Assembly: GCF_021653975.1 (NCBI RefSeq)
Contig: NZ_JAJKFK010000002.1
Span: 806,001 to 870,000, forward strand
Direction of reading: 5' to 3'
Length of the DNA stretch: 64,000 nucleotides
Origin: Amycolatopsis sp. GM8
GTDB taxonomy: Bacteria; Actinomycetota; Actinomycetes; Mycobacteriales; Pseudonocardiaceae
Position numbers and translations under genes: made by a program. Shown piece after piece: positions 25,589 through 33,595 of the stretch (within the stretch, counting starts at the first letter, position 1; the number at the start of each line of letters is the position of its first letter). Under the pieces are notes generated by a model. It did not search any database and was not told the origin of the DNA. It was given only the letters and a program-made list of their open reading frames with translations.

Positions 25589-25611
25589 TCCCGTCGAAGT
25601 CAGGAGAAGGA

Positions 25612-27438
25612 ATGACTGCAGTAGCCATCCCGGGACTGGACAAGGCGCCGACCTCGCACAGCGGGGTTCTCGCATGGGTGCGAGAGGTTGCCGAACTGAC
25701 CACGCCCGATCGAGTGGTGTGGTGTGACGGCTCCGAGGACGAGGCCGCGCGGATCAATTCCGAACTCGTCGAAGCGGGCACTTTCCGCCCGCTGCAAGGG
25801 AAACCGAATTCGTTCTGGGCCGCTTCGGACCCCGGCGACGTGGCACGTGTCGAGGAGCGCACCTTCATCTGCTCCGAGCGCGAGGAAGACGCCGGGCCGA
25901 CCAACAACTGGGTCCACCCGGACGAGATGAAAGCGACCATGACCGAGCTGTACCGGGGCAGCATGCGGGGTCGCACGATGTACGTGATCCCGTTCTGCAT
26001 GGGCCCGCTCGGTGCGGACGACCCGAAGCTCGGCATCGAGATCACCGACTTCGCCTACGTCGTCGCGTCGATGCGCGTGATGACCCGGATGGGCACGGCG
26101 GCGCTGGAGAAGTTCGTCAACGCGGACGGCACCGAGCGCGAGTTCGTGCCGGCGCTGCACTCGGTCGGCCTGCCGCTGGCGCCGGGCGAGCAGGACGTGG
26201 CGTGGCCGTGCAACGAAACGAAGTACATCACGCACTTCCCGGAGACCCGGACGATCTGGAGCTACGGCTCGGGCTACGGCGGGAACTCCTTGCTGGGCAA
26301 GAAGTGCTACTCGCTGCGGATCGGGTCGGTGCTCGCCCGCGACGAGGGCTGGCTCGCCGAGCACATGCTGATCCTGAAGCTGATCTCGCCCGAGGACAAG
26401 GCGTACTACATCGCCGCCGCGTTCCCGAGCGCGTGCGGCAAGACGAACCTCGCGATGCTGCAGCCGACCGTTCCCGGCTGGCGCGCCGAGACCATCGGTG
26501 ACGACATCGCGTGGATGCGCTTCGGCCCGGACGGCCGGCTGTACGCCGTCAACCCCGAGTTCGGCCTCTTCGGCGTCGCGCCCGGCACCGGCGTGAAGAC
26601 CAACCCGGTCGCAATGAAGACCATCGAAAAGGGCAACACGGTTTTCACCAACGTCGCGCTGACCGACGACGGCGACATCTGGTGGGAGGGCATGACCGAG
26701 GAGCCGCCCGCGCACCTGACCGACTGGAAGGGCGCCGACTGGACGCCGGCGTCCGACGTGCCCGCCGCGCACCCGAACTCGCGGTTCTGCACGCCGATCT
26801 CGCAGGTGCCGACGCTGGCGCCGGAGTGGGACGACCCGCAGGGCGTGCCGATCTCGGCGATCCTGTTCGGTGGCCGCCGCAAGACCACGATCCCGCTGGT
26901 CACCGAGGCCCGCGACTGGCAGCACGGCGTGTTCATGGGCGCCACGATGTCGTCGGAGAAGACCGCGGCCGCGGCCGGCAAGGTCGGCGAGGTGCGCCGC
27001 GACCCGATGGCGATGCTGCCGTTCCTCGGCTACCACGCCGGTGACTACTTCAAGCACTGGATCGAGCTGGGCAAGTCGGCGGACGGCACCAAGCTGCCGA
27101 AGATCTTCTACGTCAACTGGTTCCGCCGCGGCGAGGACAAGCGCTTCCTGTGGCCCGGGTTCGGCGAGAACTCGCGCGTGCTCAAGTGGGTCGTCGAGCG
27201 CATCGAGGGCAAGGCCAATGCGGTCGAGACCCCGATCGGTTACGTGCCGCGCGCCGAGGACCTCGACACCGAGGGGCTGAAGGAGCCGCTGGCCGACATC
27301 CAGGCGGCGCTCGACGTGAAGGCGGACGAGTGGCGCGAGGAGCTCCCGCTCATCGAGGAGTGGTTCGACAAGATCGGCGACCGGGTCCCGTCGAACCTGC
27401 GGGACGAGCTGGCGCAGCTGCGCGACCGCCTCGGCTGA
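25612..27438 (+). CDS. pckG: Phosphoenolpyruvate carboxykinase (GTP)
   Basis: A 608-residue cytoplasmic enzyme that converts oxaloacetate and GTP to phosphoenolpyruvate, CO2 and GDP, the first committed step of gluconeogenesis. The P-loop is [15 protein letters not shown] (near residue 265). The metal- and substrate-binding segment GDDIAWM follows, and the guanine-binding region includes [14 protein letters not shown] (near residue 514). The family-typical [18 protein letters not shown] block precedes the P-loop. Length matches the GTP-dependent family, as in M. tuberculosis PckA. AGGAGAAGGA directly precedes the ATG. It is monocistronic: structured leader before it, strong terminator after it. 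Confidence 0.98.
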   Translation: MTAVAIPGLDKAPTSHSGVLAWVREVAELTTPDRVVWCDGSEDEAARINSELVEAGTFRPLQGKPNSFWAASDPGDVARVEERTFICSEREEDAGPTNNWVHPDEMKATMTELYRGSMRGRTMYVIPFCMGPLGADDPKLGIEITDFAYVVASMRVMTRMGTAALEKFVNADGTEREFVPALHSVGLPLAPGEQDVAWPCNETKYITHFPETRTIWSYGSGYGGNSLLGKKCYSLRIGSVLARDEGWLAEHMLILKLISPEDKAYYIAAAFPSACGKTNLAMLQPTVPGWRAETIGDDIAWMRFGPDGRLYAVNPEFGLFGVAPGTGVKTNPVAMKTIEKGNTVFTNVALTDDGDIWWEGMTEEPPAHLTDWKGADWTPASDVPAAHPNSRFCTPISQVPTLAPEWDDPQGVPISAILFGGRRKTTIPLVTEARDWQHGVFMGATMSSEKTAAAAGKVGEVRRDPMAMLPFLGYHAGDYFKHWIELGKSADGTKLPKIFYVNWFRRGEDKRFLWPGFGENSRVLKWVVERIEGKANAVETPIGYVPRAEDLDTEGLKEPLADIQAALDVKADEWREELPLIEEWFDKIGDRVPSNLRDELAQLRDRLG

Positions 27439-27450
27439 CCCCGGAAAACG

Positions 27451-27489
27451 AAAACAGCCGGCCTTCTCTCGGGAAGGCCGGCTGTTTTT
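27451..27489. terminator. Bidirectional terminator after pckG
   Basis: AAAACAGCCGGCCTTC (27451-27466) and GAAGGCCGGCTGTTTT (27473-27488) form a perfect 16-bp stem with a 6-base loop. It is flanked by A-rich sequence on the left and T-rich sequence on the right. It ends pckG on one strand and the convergent XRE gene on the other. Confidence 0.9.
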
Positions 27490-27492
27490 CGT

Positions 27493-27738
27493 TCAGCCTG
27501 TGGGTACCGCGCCGCGTAAGGCTTCCAGTGGCAGCCCGACCGCGTCGGCAAGGGCGACGACCGTGAAGAAGGCCGGCGTCGGGATGCGGCCGGTCTCGAT
27601 CTTGCGCAGGGTTTCCACCGAGATTCCGGCCTCGGCGGCCACCTCGACCATGCTGCGCGTACCGCGAGCTTCCCGGAGGACGGCACCCAGCCGCTCGCCG
27701 CGTTCGCGTTCGGCTTCGGTCAGCGGTACTCGCACCAT
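27493..27738 (-). CDS. XRE family helix-turn-helix regulator
   Basis: A single-domain regulator of 81 residues. The Cro/CI-like helix-turn-helix spans about residues 15-70, with LGAVLREARGTRSMVEVA, the recognition helix region ISVETLRKIETGRI, and a hydrophobic C-terminal helix TVVALADAVGLPLEAL. Nothing beyond the DNA-binding domain is present. The GTG or ATG region at 27738 begins MVRVPLTEAERERG. A large inverted repeat (27760-27805) lies just upstream and may be its operator. Its targets are unknown; it is convergent with pckG and could respond to the same conditions. Confidence 0.87.
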   Translation of the reverse strand: MVRVPLTEAERERGERLGAVLREARGTRSMVEVAAEAGISVETLRKIETGRIPTPAFFTVVALADAVGLPLEALRGAVPTG

Positions 27739-27759
27739 GAGGTCAGTCTATCCGCAGTA

Positions 27760-27805
27760 GTTGCCCACAACCTGTGGACAACTCTGTGCACAGGTTGTGG
27801 GCAAC
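27760..27805. repeat. 17-bp inverted repeat containing DnaA-box-like sequences
   Basis: GTTGCCCACAACCTGTG (27760-27776) and CACAGGTTGTGGGCAAC (27789-27805) are perfect reverse complements separated by 12 bases. Within the element TGTGGACAA (27773-27781) is an exact reverse copy of the actinobacterial DnaA box TTGTCCACA. TTGCCCACA (27761-27769) and TGTGGGCAA (27796-27804) differ from it by one base. It fills the gap between the XRE start and the hydrolase stop. It could be a DnaA-binding cluster, an XRE operator, or a terminator lacking a T tract. Confidence 0.6.
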
Positions 27806-27820
27806 ATCCGAAACCGATGA

Positions 27821-29422
27821 TCAGGCGCCTGGCGGCACCGGGAGCGGCATGCCGGGGATGCTTTCGTCGTCCGGCACGACGCCGTCGACGAGGTAGCTCT
27901 CCACAACCTTGTCCACCGCCGCGTTCCCGCCGGCGTAGATCCCGTGATCGCCCTCGCCGGTCACGGTGATCATCCGCGAACCCTTGAACGCCTGGTGCGC
28001 GCGCTGTGCGCCTTCGATCGGCGTCGCCGGGTCGTGCGTGGCCTGGACCATCAGCACCGGCGGCACGCCACGGCCGTCGAGCACCGGCAGCGGTTCCGGC
28101 TGGTTCTTCCAGAAGATGCACGGCTGCACCAGCCAGCCCCAGCCCAGCAGCGGGTACTGCGGGCCGAGCTGGGCCGACTGCCGGATGGCGGTCGACCGGT
28201 TACCGGTCCACGGGCCCTCGTTGCACGGGATCGTCCAGAAGCTCGCGTCGTACGCGTCGTCGTAGTCGGTCGGCACGACCAGCGGCTGCGGGCCGAGCGC
28301 CTTCTCGTCGGCGTTGGAGGCCTTGACCTTCTGCTTCGCCGCGACCTCCTGGTCGGCGGGCGCGGTGTTCTGGGTCAGCGTCCGCACGTTGACCAGATAG
28401 TCGGCGAGCGCCGGGAAGGAACGCTTGCTGTAGAGCTCCGACGCGATGAACGAGTCGAGCTCGTTCGCCGACAGCGGGGCACCGTCCACGTCGACCGGCT
28501 GCTTCGCCAGCGCGGCACGGACCGCTTCGTACGTCTGCCGGGCGGCGTCACCGGTGGTGCCGAAGTGGTACAGCTTGTCGTACTGCGCCAGCCACGGCAG
28601 GAAGTCCTCGCGCCAGCGGCGCTCGAAGCCCAGCGGCTGCCAGTCGAACGACTTCTGCCAGGTGGTGGTGAACTCCGTGTTCGAGTCGAGCACGAAGCGC
28701 CCGGTGCGGTTCGGGAAGGCCTGCGCGTAGTGCGCGCCCAGCCAGGTGCCCGCCGAGTAGCCGACCCAGTTCACCTTGTCCCGCCCCAGCAGCACCCGCA
28801 GCAGGTCGAGGTCGTGCACCGTCTGGTCGGTGTTGATCAGCGGCCCGAGCTCGCCCGACTTCACCTGGCACGAGTTGGCCGCGTACTTCGTCGCGTCCAG
28901 GATCAGGTTGAGGTTGCCGCGGCTGCGGTCGCGCGGGTCGAGCGTGTTGCCGGTGCCGATCGCGCCACCGCACGTGATGTTCGTGCTCTTGCCGGTGCCG
29001 CGCACGTCGAACCCGACGATCTCCTGGTGCTCGCGCAGCTTCGCCTGGTTACGCAGGCGGGCCGGGAAGATCCGGCCGGGCGCGCCGGGACCGCCGGGGT
29101 TGACGAGCACGCTCGCGGTCGCGTCACTGGTCGCCTTCAGCCGGCTGACCGCGATGGTCAGGTCGATGTTGTCGCCGGTGCGGTACCAGTCGCGCGGGGT
29201 CTGGTAGGTGGCGCACTCGATGCCCTCCGCGCCGGCCGGCGGGGTCTGCCCCGACAGCTCGTCCGTGCTGCAGGTGTGCCAGTTCAGCACCTGGCTCGTG
29301 TACTTGCCCGGAATGGCGGTGCTGTTCAGCGGCCCGGCCGGGGCCGCGCCGGCCACGGTGACGCCCGCCAGCAGCGTGCCGGCCAGTACCGGGATCACCA
29401 CTGCAGCGCGTATCGACCTCAT
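27821..29422 (-). CDS. Secreted alpha/beta hydrolase, tripeptidyl aminopeptidase-like (S33)
   Basis: A 533-residue exported protein with a signal peptide (IRAAVVIPVLAGTLLAGVTV ending near AGA). The alpha/beta-hydrolase fold shows the oxyanion region NPGGPGAPGR (near residue 112), the nucleophile elbow VGYSAGTWLGAHYAQ (near 225) and the C-terminal TAP-like domain. That domain holds the aspartate in QATHDPATPIEG and the histidine in GEGDHGIYAGG. Streptomyces tripeptidyl aminopeptidases of this family clip tripeptides from extracellular proteins; the natural substrate here is unknown. ATG 29422 is chosen for the signal peptide; a 39-residue extension is possible but has no family support. It stands alone and is divergent from the symporter operon. 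Confidence 0.88.
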   Translation of the reverse strand: MRSIRAAVVIPVLAGTLLAGVTVAGAAPAGPLNSTAIPGKYTSQVLNWHTCSTDELSGQTPPAGAEGIECATYQTPRDWYRTGDNIDLTIAVSRLKATSDATASVLVNPGGPGAPGRIFPARLRNQAKLREHQEIVGFDVRGTGKSTNITCGGAIGTGNTLDPRDRSRGNLNLILDATKYAANSCQVKSGELGPLINTDQTVHDLDLLRVLLGRDKVNWVGYSAGTWLGAHYAQAFPNRTGRFVLDSNTEFTTTWQKSFDWQPLGFERRWREDFLPWLAQYDKLYHFGTTGDAARQTYEAVRAALAKQPVDVDGAPLSANELDSFIASELYSKRSFPALADYLVNVRTLTQNTAPADQEVAAKQKVKASNADEKALGPQPLVVPTDYDDAYDASFWTIPCNEGPWTGNRSTAIRQSAQLGPQYPLLGWGWLVQPCIFWKNQPEPLPVLDGRGVPPVLMVQATHDPATPIEGAQRAHQAFKGSRMITVTGEGDHGIYAGGNAAVDKVVESYLVDGVVPDDESIPGMPLPVPPGA

Positions 29423-29577
29423 ACTCTCCCTCTCGTCCCTCGACGAACGCCGATCGGTCGCACATTGATATCTGGCGGGCGTGCTCGCGGCAACCCGCCT
29501 TCGTCGGTCCTTCACTGTCCGAATCGATACCTGGGACATGGGTGACGGCGCACCCCGCAGGACTTAAGGTGCAGACC

Positions 29578-29802
29578 ATGTCTGGCAAAGCCGCTGGGTT
29601 GAGGTTCAGCCCCTGGAACCTGTTCCTGCTGATCCCCTTGTTGATGTTGGTCACGCCGTGGTTCAACTTCGACAAGCCGAGGTTTCTCGGACTGCCGTTC
29701 TTCTACTGGTTCCAGTTCGCCTTCGTGTTCATCGGGGTGGCGTCGGTCGCGGTGGTCTACGTGATGACGAAAGGCAAGTCGGACAAGGAGAATCAGCGAT
29801 GA
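29578..29802 (+). CDS. DUF3311 small membrane protein, symporter subunit
   Basis: This 74-residue protein has two membrane spans: PWNLFLLIPLLMLVTPWF and FYWFQFAFVFIGVASVAVVY. It ends in a charged tail MTKGKSDKENQR. DUF3311 proteins accompany sodium/solute symporters of the monocarboxylate (MctP-like) type and are thought to be small accessory subunits. Its stop overlaps the symporter start (ATGA, 29799-29802), which supports a joint function. ATG 29578 gives the family length; an upstream start at 29542 would add a 12-residue tail. Confidence 0.88.
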   Translation: MSGKAAGLRFSPWNLFLLIPLLMLVTPWFNFDKPRFLGLPFFYWFQFAFVFIGVASVAVVYVMTKGKSDKENQR

Positions 29803-31463
29803 CGCCGGGTGGCGGTCTGCAGTGGACCGAGCTGTCGATCTTCGTGGTGCTGTTCCTGCTGGTGACGGTGCTCGGTTTCCTCGCGGCACGCTGGAAGGCG
29901 GCCGCGTCGCTGGACCACCTGGACGAGTGGGGGCTGGGCGGCCGCAGGTTCGGGGCGTGGGTCACCTGGTTCCTCGTCGGCGGTGACCTCTACACCGCGT
30001 ACACGTTCGTCGCCGTGCCCGCGCTGGTCTTCGGTGCGGGGGCACTCGGCTTCTACGCGCTGCCGTACACGGTGATCCTCTATCCCATCGTGTTCCTGCC
30101 GGCGCTGCGGATGTGGTCGGTTTCGCGCTCGCACGGCTACGTGACCCCGGCGGACTTCGTGCGCGGCCGGTTCGGTTCGCCGACGCTCGCGCTGCTGATC
30201 GCGATCACCGGCATCGTCGCGACCATGCCGTACATCGCGCTGCAGCTGGCCGGGCTCGAAGCGGTGCTGCGCACGATGGGGCTCAACGGTTCCGGCATCG
30301 TCGGGCACCTGCCGCTGCTGATCGCGTTCATCATCCTGGCGCTCTACACCTACCAGTCGGGGCTGCGCGCGCCGGCGCTGATCGCGTTCGTCAAGGACGG
30401 GCTGATCTACCTGGTCATCCTGGTCGCCGTGTTCTACCTGCCCGCGAAGCTCGGCGGCTGGTCGCACATCTTCGACATGTCCGCCGCGAAACTGGCCCAG
30501 CCCAACCCGAAGACCGGCAAGCCCGCCGGGTCGACGCTGCTGACCGGGACGAACCAGCTGCAGTACGTCACGCTGGCGCTCGGCTCGGCGCTCGCGTTGT
30601 TCCTGTACCCGCACTCGCTGACCGGCGTGCTGGCCTCGCGGGGGCGGTCGGTGATCAAGCGGAACATGATGGCGTTGCCGGCGTACTCGTTCCTGCTGGG
30701 ATTGCTGGCGCTGCTGGGTTATGTCGCGATCGCGGCCGGTGTCAAGCCGATCACCAACGCGGCCACCGGCAACCCCGACTCCAACACCGTGGTGCCGGTG
30801 CTGTTCGACATCCAGTTCCCGTCGTGGTTCGCGGGCATCGCGTTCGCGGCGATCGGGATCGGCGCGCTCGTGCCGGCGGCGATCATGTCGATCGCGGCCG
30901 CGAACCTGTGGACCCGCAACATCTACAAGGAGTATCTGAGGCGGGGCGCGACCCCGAAACAGGAGGCCACGCAGGCGAAGATCGCTTCGCTGGTGGTGAA
31001 GTTCGGGGCGGTGGCGTTCATCCTGTTCATCGACCCGCAGTTCTCCATCGACCTGCAGCTGATCGGCGGCGTGCTGATCCTGCAGACGCTGCCGGCGGTG
31101 GCGATCTCGTTGTACACCCGGTGGCTGCACCGCTGGGGCCTGATCGCGGGCTGGATCGTCGGCATGGGCTGGGGCCTGATCATGTTGTACAACATTCCCA
31201 ACCCGAGCACCGGCCGCGCGCACTTCGGGACGTCCTCGATGCCGCTGTCCACGCTGTCGATTTTCGGCTGGCACCCGTTCCCCGGGGTGGCGACCCAGAT
31301 CTACCCTGGTTTCGTCGCGCTGGTGGCGAACCTCGTGATCGCCGTGATCGTCACGGTCATCGCGCGGTCGATGAAGGTGTTCAACGGTGTGGATGAAACC
31401 GACGGCACCGACTACCACGCCGACGAGCACGACAAGGATCTCCGCCCGATCGGAGTGCACTGA
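29799..31463 (+). CDS. Sodium:solute symporter, MctP-like
   Basis: This 554-residue inner-membrane transporter of the SSS family has about 13 spans. Recognisable segments include the WGLGGRRFGAWVTWFLVGGD loop after span 1, the PYTVILYPIVFLPALRMWSV region, and ATMPYIALQLAGLEAVL in span 5. The RGRSVIKRNMMALPAYS loop and the NLWTRNIYKEYLR segment near residue 370 are also typical of this family. The MctP relatives import pyruvate, lactate, acetate or propionate with sodium or protons. With the DUF3311 partner, monocarboxylate uptake is the best guess. The C-terminal tail is acidic and histidine-rich (DYHADEHDKDLR). Confidence 0.9.
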   Translation: MTPGGGLQWTELSIFVVLFLLVTVLGFLAARWKAAASLDHLDEWGLGGRRFGAWVTWFLVGGDLYTAYTFVAVPALVFGAGALGFYALPYTVILYPIVFLPALRMWSVSRSHGYVTPADFVRGRFGSPTLALLIAITGIVATMPYIALQLAGLEAVLRTMGLNGSGIVGHLPLLIAFIILALYTYQSGLRAPALIAFVKDGLIYLVILVAVFYLPAKLGGWSHIFDMSAAKLAQPNPKTGKPAGSTLLTGTNQLQYVTLALGSALALFLYPHSLTGVLASRGRSVIKRNMMALPAYSFLLGLLALLGYVAIAAGVKPITNAATGNPDSNTVVPVLFDIQFPSWFAGIAFAAIGIGALVPAAIMSIAAANLWTRNIYKEYLRRGATPKQEATQAKIASLVVKFGAVAFILFIDPQFSIDLQLIGGVLILQTLPAVAISLYTRWLHRWGLIAGWIVGMGWGLIMLYNIPNPSTGRAHFGTSSMPLSTLSIFGWHPFPGVATQIYPGFVALVANLVIAVIVTVIARSMKVFNGVDETDGTDYHADEHDKDLRPIGVH

Positions 31464-31464
31464 C

Positions 31465-31896
31465 GTGGTTGAGGTAAGCCGTTTCCCGGTGGTGGAGCTC
31501 GACGAGCTGCCCGATGATCTCCGCGACCGGGTCGGCGCGATCGCGGAGAAGTCCGGGTTCGTGCCGAACATCTTCCGGGCGCTCGGCCACCGCCCGGCGG
31601 AGCTGCGCGCGTTCCTCGACTACCACGATGCGTTGATGGAACGGGAAAACGGCCTGAGCAAAGCGGAGCGGGAGCTGGTCGACCGGGTGTAGAGCAACCC
31701 GTGGCAGGCCGAGCCGGACGAGCGCGCGCGGGCCATGGTCGAGCTTTCCCTTGCGCTGGCCCAGAATTCGCGTCTGTTCGGGGAGGCGCAGCTCGGCGCG
31801 ATCACCGCGTTGTTCGCGATGTCGAACCGGCTCGCGCATTTCACCGCGCTGTAGCCGAATCCGGAGTTCTTCGCGATGGGCCGTCAGAAGCGGTAG
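31465..31896 (+). pseudogene. Decayed peroxidase-related (AhpD-like) gene
   Basis: The reading frame from GTG 31465 begins like uncharacterised peroxidase-related/AhpD proteins: FPVVELDELPDDLRDRV, GFVPNIFRALGHRPAELRAF and YHDALMERENGLSKAE. It is broken by TAG at 31690-31692, resumes in the same frame (NPWQAEPDERARAMVEL, then ITALFAMSNRLAHFTAL), meets a second TAG at 31852-31854 and ends FFAMGRQKR. The middle section that should hold the CxxC catalytic pair is missing between VDRV and NPWQ, and a second short deletion precedes ITALF. No product with peroxidase activity can come from this. It overlaps the end of the minus-strand gene at 31884. Confidence 0.85.
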
Positions 31897-32159
31897 AAAT
31901 GGGTCGGCAGGTTGTGGTCGAACAGCCGTGACCACCAGTGCCGCTGGTGCCGGACCAGCCGGGTCCAGCGCGAGGGTTGCCAGACCCGCGGGTCCTCCCG
32001 CGGCGTGAACGCCTCTCCCGTCAGCAGCACGGCCGGGTGCCCGCGCGGGCAGGTCCCGGACACGGAGATGATGCCCGGCGCGAGGTTGTAGACGTACTCG
32101 ACTTCGTCGACGCCCAGCAGGGACCGGCTGTCACAGGTCGGGCAGTGCACCACGAACAT
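31884..32159 (-). CDS. Hypothetical protein with CPTC motif
   Basis: This 91-residue protein begins MFVVHCPTCDSRSLLG and carries a second cysteine-histidine pair in SGTCPRGHPAVLLTG. It thus has a possible four-ligand zinc ribbon. The C-terminal half is basic and aromatic (WTRLVRHQRHWWSRLFDHN). No named family comes to mind. It lies 3 bases downstream of the MarR-GNAT gene on the same strand and is surely co-transcribed with it. Its last 13 bases overlap the decayed AhpD-like gene. Confidence 0.7.
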   Translation of the reverse strand: MFVVHCPTCDSRSLLGVDEVEYVYNLAPGIISVSGTCPRGHPAVLLTGEAFTPREDPRVWQPSRWTRLVRHQRHWWSRLFDHNLPTHFYRF

Positions 32160-32162
32160 CGG

Positions 32163-33086
32163 TCACCACTCCAGCCGCCACGTCTCGCCGACCAGGTCCG
32201 CGCCGAAGCTGTGGTGCGGTTCGCTTTCGACGAGTTCGAAGCCGGTCTTCGCGTAGATCGACCGCGCGGCGACCAGCACGCTGTTCGTCCACAGTTCCAT
32301 CGCCCGGTAGCCGTGGGCCTTGGCGAACGCGACGCATTCGGCGACGAGCCGGTGGCCGAGGCCGTGCCCGCGGGCGCTCGGTTCGACGAGCAGCAACCGC
32401 AGTTTCGCCGTCTGCTCGTCGGAGCCACGGACGCAGAACACGCAGCCCGCGCGCTCACCGTCGAGTTCGGCGATCCACACCGCTTCGCGCGCGGAGTCCT
32501 GGTTTTCGACGTAGCCGGCGACGATGCGTGCGACGAGCGCTTCGTAGGTCGCGTCCCAGCCGTACTCCTGCGCGTAGATCGCGCCGTTGCGCTGCACGAC
32601 CCAGCCGAAATCGCCGGGCCGCGGCGGGCGCAGCACGATCGTGCGGTCGCCGGGCCGGTCACCGACGAGCGTCGTGATCGCCTGCATCGAGCTGAGCAGG
32701 CGATGCTGATCCTCGTCGGTGAACCGGCCGAGCAGCTGTCCGATCTGGTCGATCGTGCGCTGTTCGAGCGAATGCTGCGCGGTGCGGCCGGCGTCGGTGA
32801 GGCGGATGATCTGGCGCCGCGCGTCGGTGCCGGACCGTTCGCGCGTGAGCAGACCGCGGGCTTCGAGCTTGCTGAGCAGGCGGCTCGCGTAGCCGGCGTC
32901 CATTCCGAGCCGGCGCCGCAGGTCGGTCACCTCGGTGACGTCCTGTTGTTCGAGCTCGTAGAGGACCCGGGCCTCGCTGAGGGAGTAGTCGGTGCCGACG
33001 AGTCCTTCGTCGAGGACACCGATCACCCCGGTGTAGAGCCGGTTGAATGCGCGGACGCGGGCGACGCGGTCCAGAAGGTCGTTCAT
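32163..33086 (-). CDS. MarR-GNAT fusion protein
   Basis: A 307-residue two-domain protein. Residues 1-145 form a MarR winged helix (YSLSEARVLYELEQQDVTEV, LGMDAGYASRLLSKLEARGL, wing SGTDARRQIIRLTDAG). Residues 155-305 form a GNAT acetyltransferase, with the acetyl-CoA loop VEPSARGHGLGHRLVAE near residue 235 and IYAKTGFELVE near the end. Such fusions are common in actinobacteria; they may acetylate a small molecule or protein and sense the same ligand. ATG 33086 has a GAGGTGG ribosome binding site. An AT-rich strip (33095-33115) upstream probably holds its promoter. Confidence 0.9.
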   Translation of the reverse strand: MNDLLDRVARVRAFNRLYTGVIGVLDEGLVGTDYSLSEARVLYELEQQDVTEVTDLRRRLGMDAGYASRLLSKLEARGLLTRERSGTDARRQIIRLTDAGRTAQHSLEQRTIDQIGQLLGRFTDEDQHRLLSSMQAITTLVGDRPGDRTIVLRPPRPGDFGWVVQRNGAIYAQEYGWDATYEALVARIVAGYVENQDSAREAVWIAELDGERAGCVFCVRGSDEQTAKLRLLLVEPSARGHGLGHRLVAECVAFAKAHGYRAMELWTNSVLVAARSIYAKTGFELVESEPHHSFGADLVGETWRLEW

Positions 33087-33156
33087 TGCCCACCTCAACT
33101 ACTTCGTTGACTTAGTCAAAAGAGTAGCGGGCCGGGCAAGCCCCGGGCAATGGAAA

Positions 33157-33201
33157 ACCCCGCGATGCTGCCAGGTCGGGGGTCCGCCAGCATCACGGGG
33201 T
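33157..33201. repeat. Hairpin between divergent or unlinked minus-strand genes
   Basis: ACCCCGCGATGCTG (33157-33170) pairs with CAGCATCACGGGGT (33188-33201) with one mismatch around a 17-base loop. It lies between the small basic protein gene (ending 33266) and the start of the MarR-GNAT gene at 33086. It most likely terminates the small gene, though no T tract follows on the minus strand. Confidence 0.5.
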
Positions 33202-33265
33202 CATATGGGGTATCGCCGCCTCTGGAGGTAGCGTTACACCCTGGATCTTATGTGGTTCGGATCAC

Positions 33266-33415
33266 TCAGCGCATGTGGACCTTGTGAGCCTGCGCGATCG
33301 CGATCAGTTCCTGCCGCACGGTGTGGCTGGCGGCGGTGTCGATGGCCCGGTTCACCGCGCGACGGGTACGAGACTCCGCGCGGCGGGCCCGAAGCTTCGC
33401 GGCGATGTTGTTCAT
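33266..33415 (-). CDS. Small basic protein of 49 residues
   Basis: This short gene encodes a 49-residue arginine-rich helical peptide: MNNIAAKLRARRAESRTRRA then NRAIDTAASHTVRQELIAIA and a short tail. I recall near-identical small proteins in other Pseudonocardiaceae, described only as hypothetical. ATG 33415 is supported by GAGGAGA ten bases upstream. A longer reading from 33568 would run through palindromic AT-rich sequence and is unlikely. Nine arginines and lysines in the first 22 residues suggest nucleic-acid or ribosome binding, which is inference only. Confidence 0.65.
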   Translation of the reverse strand: MNNIAAKLRARRAESRTRRAVNRAIDTAASHTVRQELIAIAQAHKVHMR

Positions 33416-33513
33416 CGGTTTCGCATCTCCTCGGATGTCTTGGTGGCTGTACCACCAGTATGCACCTTTTTTCACAAGAATGCCAACGATCGTCCGGTGA
33501 TATGGCGCACCCG

Positions 33514-33576
33514 CCGATGAATCATCGGAATCGAAGCCATATTGCAGACGATCTTGATATCTAGCCAAGAAGCTAG
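33514..33576. promoter_or_regulatory. Palindromes upstream of the small basic protein gene
   Basis: CCGATGA-A-TCATCGG (33514-33528) is a perfect 15-base palindrome. CTAGC and GCTAG (33561-33565, 33572-33576) form a second inverted repeat. Both lie in an AT-richer 180-bp gap between the AAA ATPase stop and the small gene start. They probably mark a regulated minus-strand promoter. TGGTGG-CTGTA-CCACCA at about 33443-33459 is a further short hairpin close to the gene. Confidence 0.4.
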
Positions 33577-33595
33577 AATGTTGTAGAAAGCCCGA

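Larger units (their letters stand above)
25287..25611. other. 325-bp gap before pckG: terminator, promoter and structured leader
   Basis: No gene is seen in this gap. In order it holds the hairpin ending the calcium-repeat gene (25292-25342) and an AT-richer strip with a candidate -10 box TAATCT at 25477-25482. Two stem-loops follow (25502-25526 and 25550-25588) before the pckG ribosome binding site at 25602-25610. If transcription begins near 25490 the pckG leader is about 120 bases. The -35 match is weak. Confidence 0.5.

Noticed and set aside
27760-27805. A replication origin (oriC).
   Set aside because: Only one exact and two near DnaA boxes, 46 bases, no AT-rich unwinding region, and no dnaA, dnaN or rpmH nearby.
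31690-31854. In-frame TAG codons as amber-encoded pyrrolysine or programmed readthrough in the AhpD-like gene.
   Set aside because: The catalytic region is also deleted and no pyrrolysine genes or readthrough context are seen; decay is simpler.
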